Assembly: GCF_000376565.1 (NCBI RefSeq)
Contig: NZ_BARG01000038.1
Location: 1-64,000 of the forward strand
DNA length: 64,000 bases
Source of the DNA: Streptomyces hokutonensis
GTDB lineage: Bacteria > Actinomycetota > Actinomycetes > Streptomycetales > Streptomycetaceae
Reading direction: 5' to 3'
The notes beneath the pieces were generated by a model that was not told where the DNA came from, ran no database searches, and was given only the letters and a program-made list of their open reading frames with translations. Positions 61,941-64,000 of the stretch are shown here, in pieces (positions within the stretch are counted from its first letter, which is position 1; the number at the start of each line of letters is the position of its first letter). The translations under genes were made by a program, and so were the position numbers.

Positions 61941-62606
61941 TCAGTTGCGCACCGGAACGCCCGAGAGGCCGCCGAGGCAGAACTGCCAGACCTCCTCGGC
62001 GCTGACCGCCGCGGCATGGCTGCCGGCCGGAACGCCGTTGCCCTGTGCGACGAACATGACCGTCTGCATCAGGATCGAGGCCTGACGGCGAGGCTTCCCG
62101 GCGGGGATGGCGCCGGCGTCCTCGGCCTGTTCCACCAACTCGGTGAACACCGTGAGCAGGGGGAGATGAGCGGTCGCCACCTGCGAGGGGTGCTTCACGA
62201 GGAGTTGCAGCGCGAAGTCGCTGAACAGCGGGCGCTCCACACCGGGGTTGGAGAGCGACTGCTCGAAGAGCATCTCCACCGCGAGCCGCAGCGCCTGGAG
62301 CGGATCCGACTCGGAGCCGGCGGTCTCACGGATCTCGGCGGCCGACTTGGACAACGCGTCCTCGAACAGAGCGAGCAGCAGCTCGTGTTTGCCGTCGAAG
62401 TGCTGGTAGAAGCTGCGCAGTGACTGTTTGGAGCGGTCCACGACCTCCTGGACGGTGAAGTCCGTCGTCCGCTTCTCCGCGATCAGTTCCTGCGCCGCGT
62501 CCAGGAAGCGCTGCACACGTTGTTCGGCGCGGAGCTTGGCGGCACGGGTGGAACGCTCAACGGCGCGCTGGCGCCAGGCTGGTTGTTCTTCGGGGACAGC
62601 TGTCAC
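61941..62606 (-). CDS. TetR-family transcriptional regulator
   Basis: A 221-residue TetR protein. The helix-turn-helix is FTVQEVVDRSKQSLRSFYQHFDGKHELLLALFEDAL, followed by an all-helical ligand domain. It resembles regulators of acyl-CoA and steroid or fatty-acid degradation. GTG at 62606 is the best start although the ribosome site is distant; longer frames lack TetR sequence. It is divergent from the acyl-CoA dehydrogenase gene, with a TGAGAAT-GAT-ATTCTCA operator between them. Confidence 0.9.
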   Translation of the reverse strand: MTAVPEEQPAWRQRAVERSTRAAKLRAEQRVQRFLDAAQELIAEKRTTDFTVQEVVDRSKQSLRSFYQHFDGKHELLLALFEDALSKSAAEIRETAGSESDPLQALRLAVEMLFEQSLSNPGVERPLFSDFALQLLVKHPSQVATAHLPLLTVFTELVEQAEDAGAIPAGKPRRQASILMQTVMFVAQGNGVPAGSHAAAVSAEEVWQFCLGGLSGVPVRN

Positions 62607-62697
62607 ATGAAGAACGATACTCCACTTCAGCGGTAACACTCCGGCTTCCCCTACCGAAGACCGCACTGCAAGTTCCGAGACTCTTACTTGCGTGAGA

Positions 62698-62714
62698 TGA
62701 GAATGATATTCTCA
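62698..62714. promoter_or_regulatory. Probable TetR operator
   Basis: TGAGAAT (62698-62704) and ATTCTCA (62708-62714) form a perfect 7-bp inverted repeat with a 3-bp spacer, midway between the divergent TetR and acyl-CoA dehydrogenase starts. GATATT inside it could be part of a -10. Confidence 0.65.
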
Positions 62715-62751
62715 CCGACATTCGTCCGGGTTGGCAGGAGGTTCGTCTGAC

Positions 62752-64000
62752 ATGGCATGGGACTTTTCCACCGAGCCGGAGTTCGAGGAGAAGCTGGAGT
62801 GGATCAGGCGGTTCCGCGCCGAGCGCGTGGAGCCCCTGGACCTGCTGTATCCGGACCGGGCCTACCACCCGCTCGACGACGAACTCGGCCCTGTCGTCAG
62901 GACGTTGAAGCAACAGGTCCGCGACGAGGGCCTGTGGGCACCGCACTTGGGCCCGGAGCTCGGCGGGCGCGGCTTCGGCCAGGTCAAGCTGGCGCTGATC
63001 AACGAGATCCTGGGCCAGTCGAGTTGGGCCCCCGTCATCTTCGGCACCGCCGCCCCCGACACCGGGAACGCCGAGATCATCGCCCGCTACGGCACCGACG
63101 AACAGAAGGAGCGCTACCTCCAGCCGCTGCTGGAGGGCGAGTGCTTCTCCTGCTTCTCCATGACCGAACCCCAGGCCGGCGCCGACCCCACGATGTTCAC
63201 CACCCGCGCGGAGCGCGACGGCGACGACTGGGTCATCACCGGCCGCAAGTTCTTCTCCTCCAACGCCCGCACCTCGAAGTTCGTCATCGTCATGGCCGTG
63301 ACGAACCCCGACGTCAGCCCCTACAAGGGCATGTCGATGTTCCTCGTGCCCAGCGACACCCCCGGCGTCCGCATCGAGCGCCACCTCGGCATCATGGGCG
63401 AGGCCACCGACGAGGGCATGCATGCACTCATCGCCTACGACGGCGTCCGCGTCCCCGCGGACGCGTTGCTCGGCGGCGAGGGCCAGGCCTTCGCGATCGC
63501 CCAGACCCGGCTCGGCGGTGGCCGTGTCCACCACGCGATGCGGGTCGTCGGCCAGAGCCAGAAGGCGCTGGACATGATGGCCGAGCGGGCCCTGTCCCGC
63601 GAGACCCAGGGCAGTCTGCTGGCCGACAAGCAACTCGTACGGGCCGACATCGCCGACTCCTACGCCCAACTCGCCCAGTTCCGGCTGTTCGTGCTCCACA
63701 CCGCCTGGCAGATCGACCGCTACCAGGACTACAAGCGGGTCCGGAAGGACATCGCCGCCATCAAGTTCCTCACACCCAAGGTGCTGCACGACATCGTCTA
63801 CCGCTCGATGCATCTGCACGGTGCCCTCGGTGTGTCGAACGAGATGCCGTTCTCGGACATGTGGAACGGCGCCGCCGTCATGGCCGTCGTCGACGGCCCC
63901 ACCGAGGTCCACAAGATCACTGTCGCCCGTGACGTCCTGCGCGGCTACGAAGCCGCCCCCGGCCTGTGGCCCACCCAGCACCTGCCCACCCGCCGCGAAT
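62752..64000 (+). CDS. Acyl-CoA dehydrogenase, 3'-truncated by the window
   Basis: The first 416 codons are present and no stop is reached. The order of segments is that of ACADs: N-terminal helices, CFSMTEPQAGADPTMFTT (FAD/substrate contact), WVITGRKFFSSNA, the C-terminal four-helix bundle, and VVDGPTEVHKITVARDVLRGY near the end. It resembles the ACAD10/11-like long form that dehydrogenates acyl-CoA with FAD. ATG at 62752 has AGGAGG 10 bp upstream. It is divergent from the TetR gene and probably repressed by it. Confidence 0.93.
   Translation, partial: MAWDFSTEPEFEEKLEWIRRFRAERVEPLDLLYPDRAYHPLDDELGPVVRTLKQQVRDEGLWAPHLGPELGGRGFGQVKLALINEILGQSSWAPVIFGTAAPDTGNAEIIARYGTDEQKERYLQPLLEGECFSCFSMTEPQAGADPTMFTTRAERDGDDWVITGRKFFSSNARTSKFVIVMAVTNPDVSPYKGMSMFLVPSDTPGVRIERHLGIMGEATDEGMHALIAYDGVRVPADALLGGEGQAFAIAQTRLGGGRVHHAMRVVGQSQKALDMMAERALSRETQGSLLADKQLVRADIADSYAQLAQFRLFVLHTAWQIDRYQDYKRVRKDIAAIKFLTPKVLHDIVYRSMHLHGALGVSNEMPFSDMWNGAAVMAVVDGPTEVHKITVARDVLRGYEAAPGLWPTQHLPTRRE

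Overview
The window is high-GC actinobacterial chromosome and almost certainly Streptomyces. Most genes show strong G/C preference at codon third positions, GTG starts and GTGA/ATGA overlaps are frequent, and several families are typical of that genus (GlgE pathway, DUF5133, DUF6082, paired NarL-type two-component systems). I see no tRNA, rRNA, CRISPR array, phage or intact insertion sequence. It looks like chromosome-arm or accessory territory with many small regulated catabolic and envelope operons.

Layout. 0-5.3 kb: alpha-glucan metabolism (start of treS, glgE, a DUF5133 gene, a degenerate GHKL ATPase-like protein, glgX). 5.4-9.3 kb: a VOC protein divergent from a MarR-led ABC exporter operon, then a conserved hypothetical gene. 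9.3-13.8 kb, minus strand: hemC, a Tat-secreted glycoside hydrolase, a secreted NPP1/Nep1-like protein and an ATP-dependent DNA ligase. 14-20.3 kb: an MMPL transporter flanked by two histidine kinase/response regulator pairs. 20.4-22.6 kb: a small membrane protein, an orphan OmpR-type regulator behind a striking triple-repeat promoter, and a DUF6082 membrane protein. 22.8-26.3 kb: P450, ferredoxin, ferredoxin reductase and SDR in one operon. 26.3-28.2 kb: an EamA transporter divergent from a LysR gene.

28.3-53 kb is a catabolic island. Its first part is a GntR-controlled operon with the lower gallate pathway (galB, galC, galD), a VOC-type extradiol dioxygenase and an aromatic-acid MFS transporter. 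Next come a cupin, a carboxymuconolactone-decarboxylase-like protein with a sugar-type ABC importer, and a LysR regulator. The last part is a long run: a second extradiol dioxygenase, two aldehyde dehydrogenases, a FAH hydrolase, a small VOC protein, an alpha/beta hydrolase, an HbpS-like protein, a degenerate MetE-like protein, an ABM monooxygenase-like protein, an L-2-hydroxyglutarate-oxidase-like flavoenzyme, an amidohydrolase, a ThDP enzyme and an Ldh2-type dehydrogenase. I infer uptake and ring cleavage of plant-type phenolics, with oxo- and hydroxy-acid products handled by the last genes.

53-64 kb: a secreted-type or cytosolic HSL esterase, a BlaI/M56 pair divergent from an envelope operon (MGDG-synthase-like glycosyltransferase, a mini-ORF, polysaccharide deacetylase), a Tat-exported carboxylesterase, a MarR regulator, a DapB-like oxidoreductase, a TetR regulator and the start of an acyl-CoA dehydrogenase.

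The most interesting signals are regulatory and link distant genes. A GntR-type site recurs at 28.27, 32.62 and 58.41 kb, tying a secreted esterase to the gallate operon. A 23-bp box followed by exactly 26 bp and TAGCGT occurs in front of both the 34.7 kb and 49.3 kb operons. A CTTGAG...GCAA motif recurs upstream of the Nep1-like gene, the orphan response regulator (three copies at 28-bp spacing) and the MarR gene at 60.2 kb. All functional statements are from reading the sequence and from family knowledge; no search was run.
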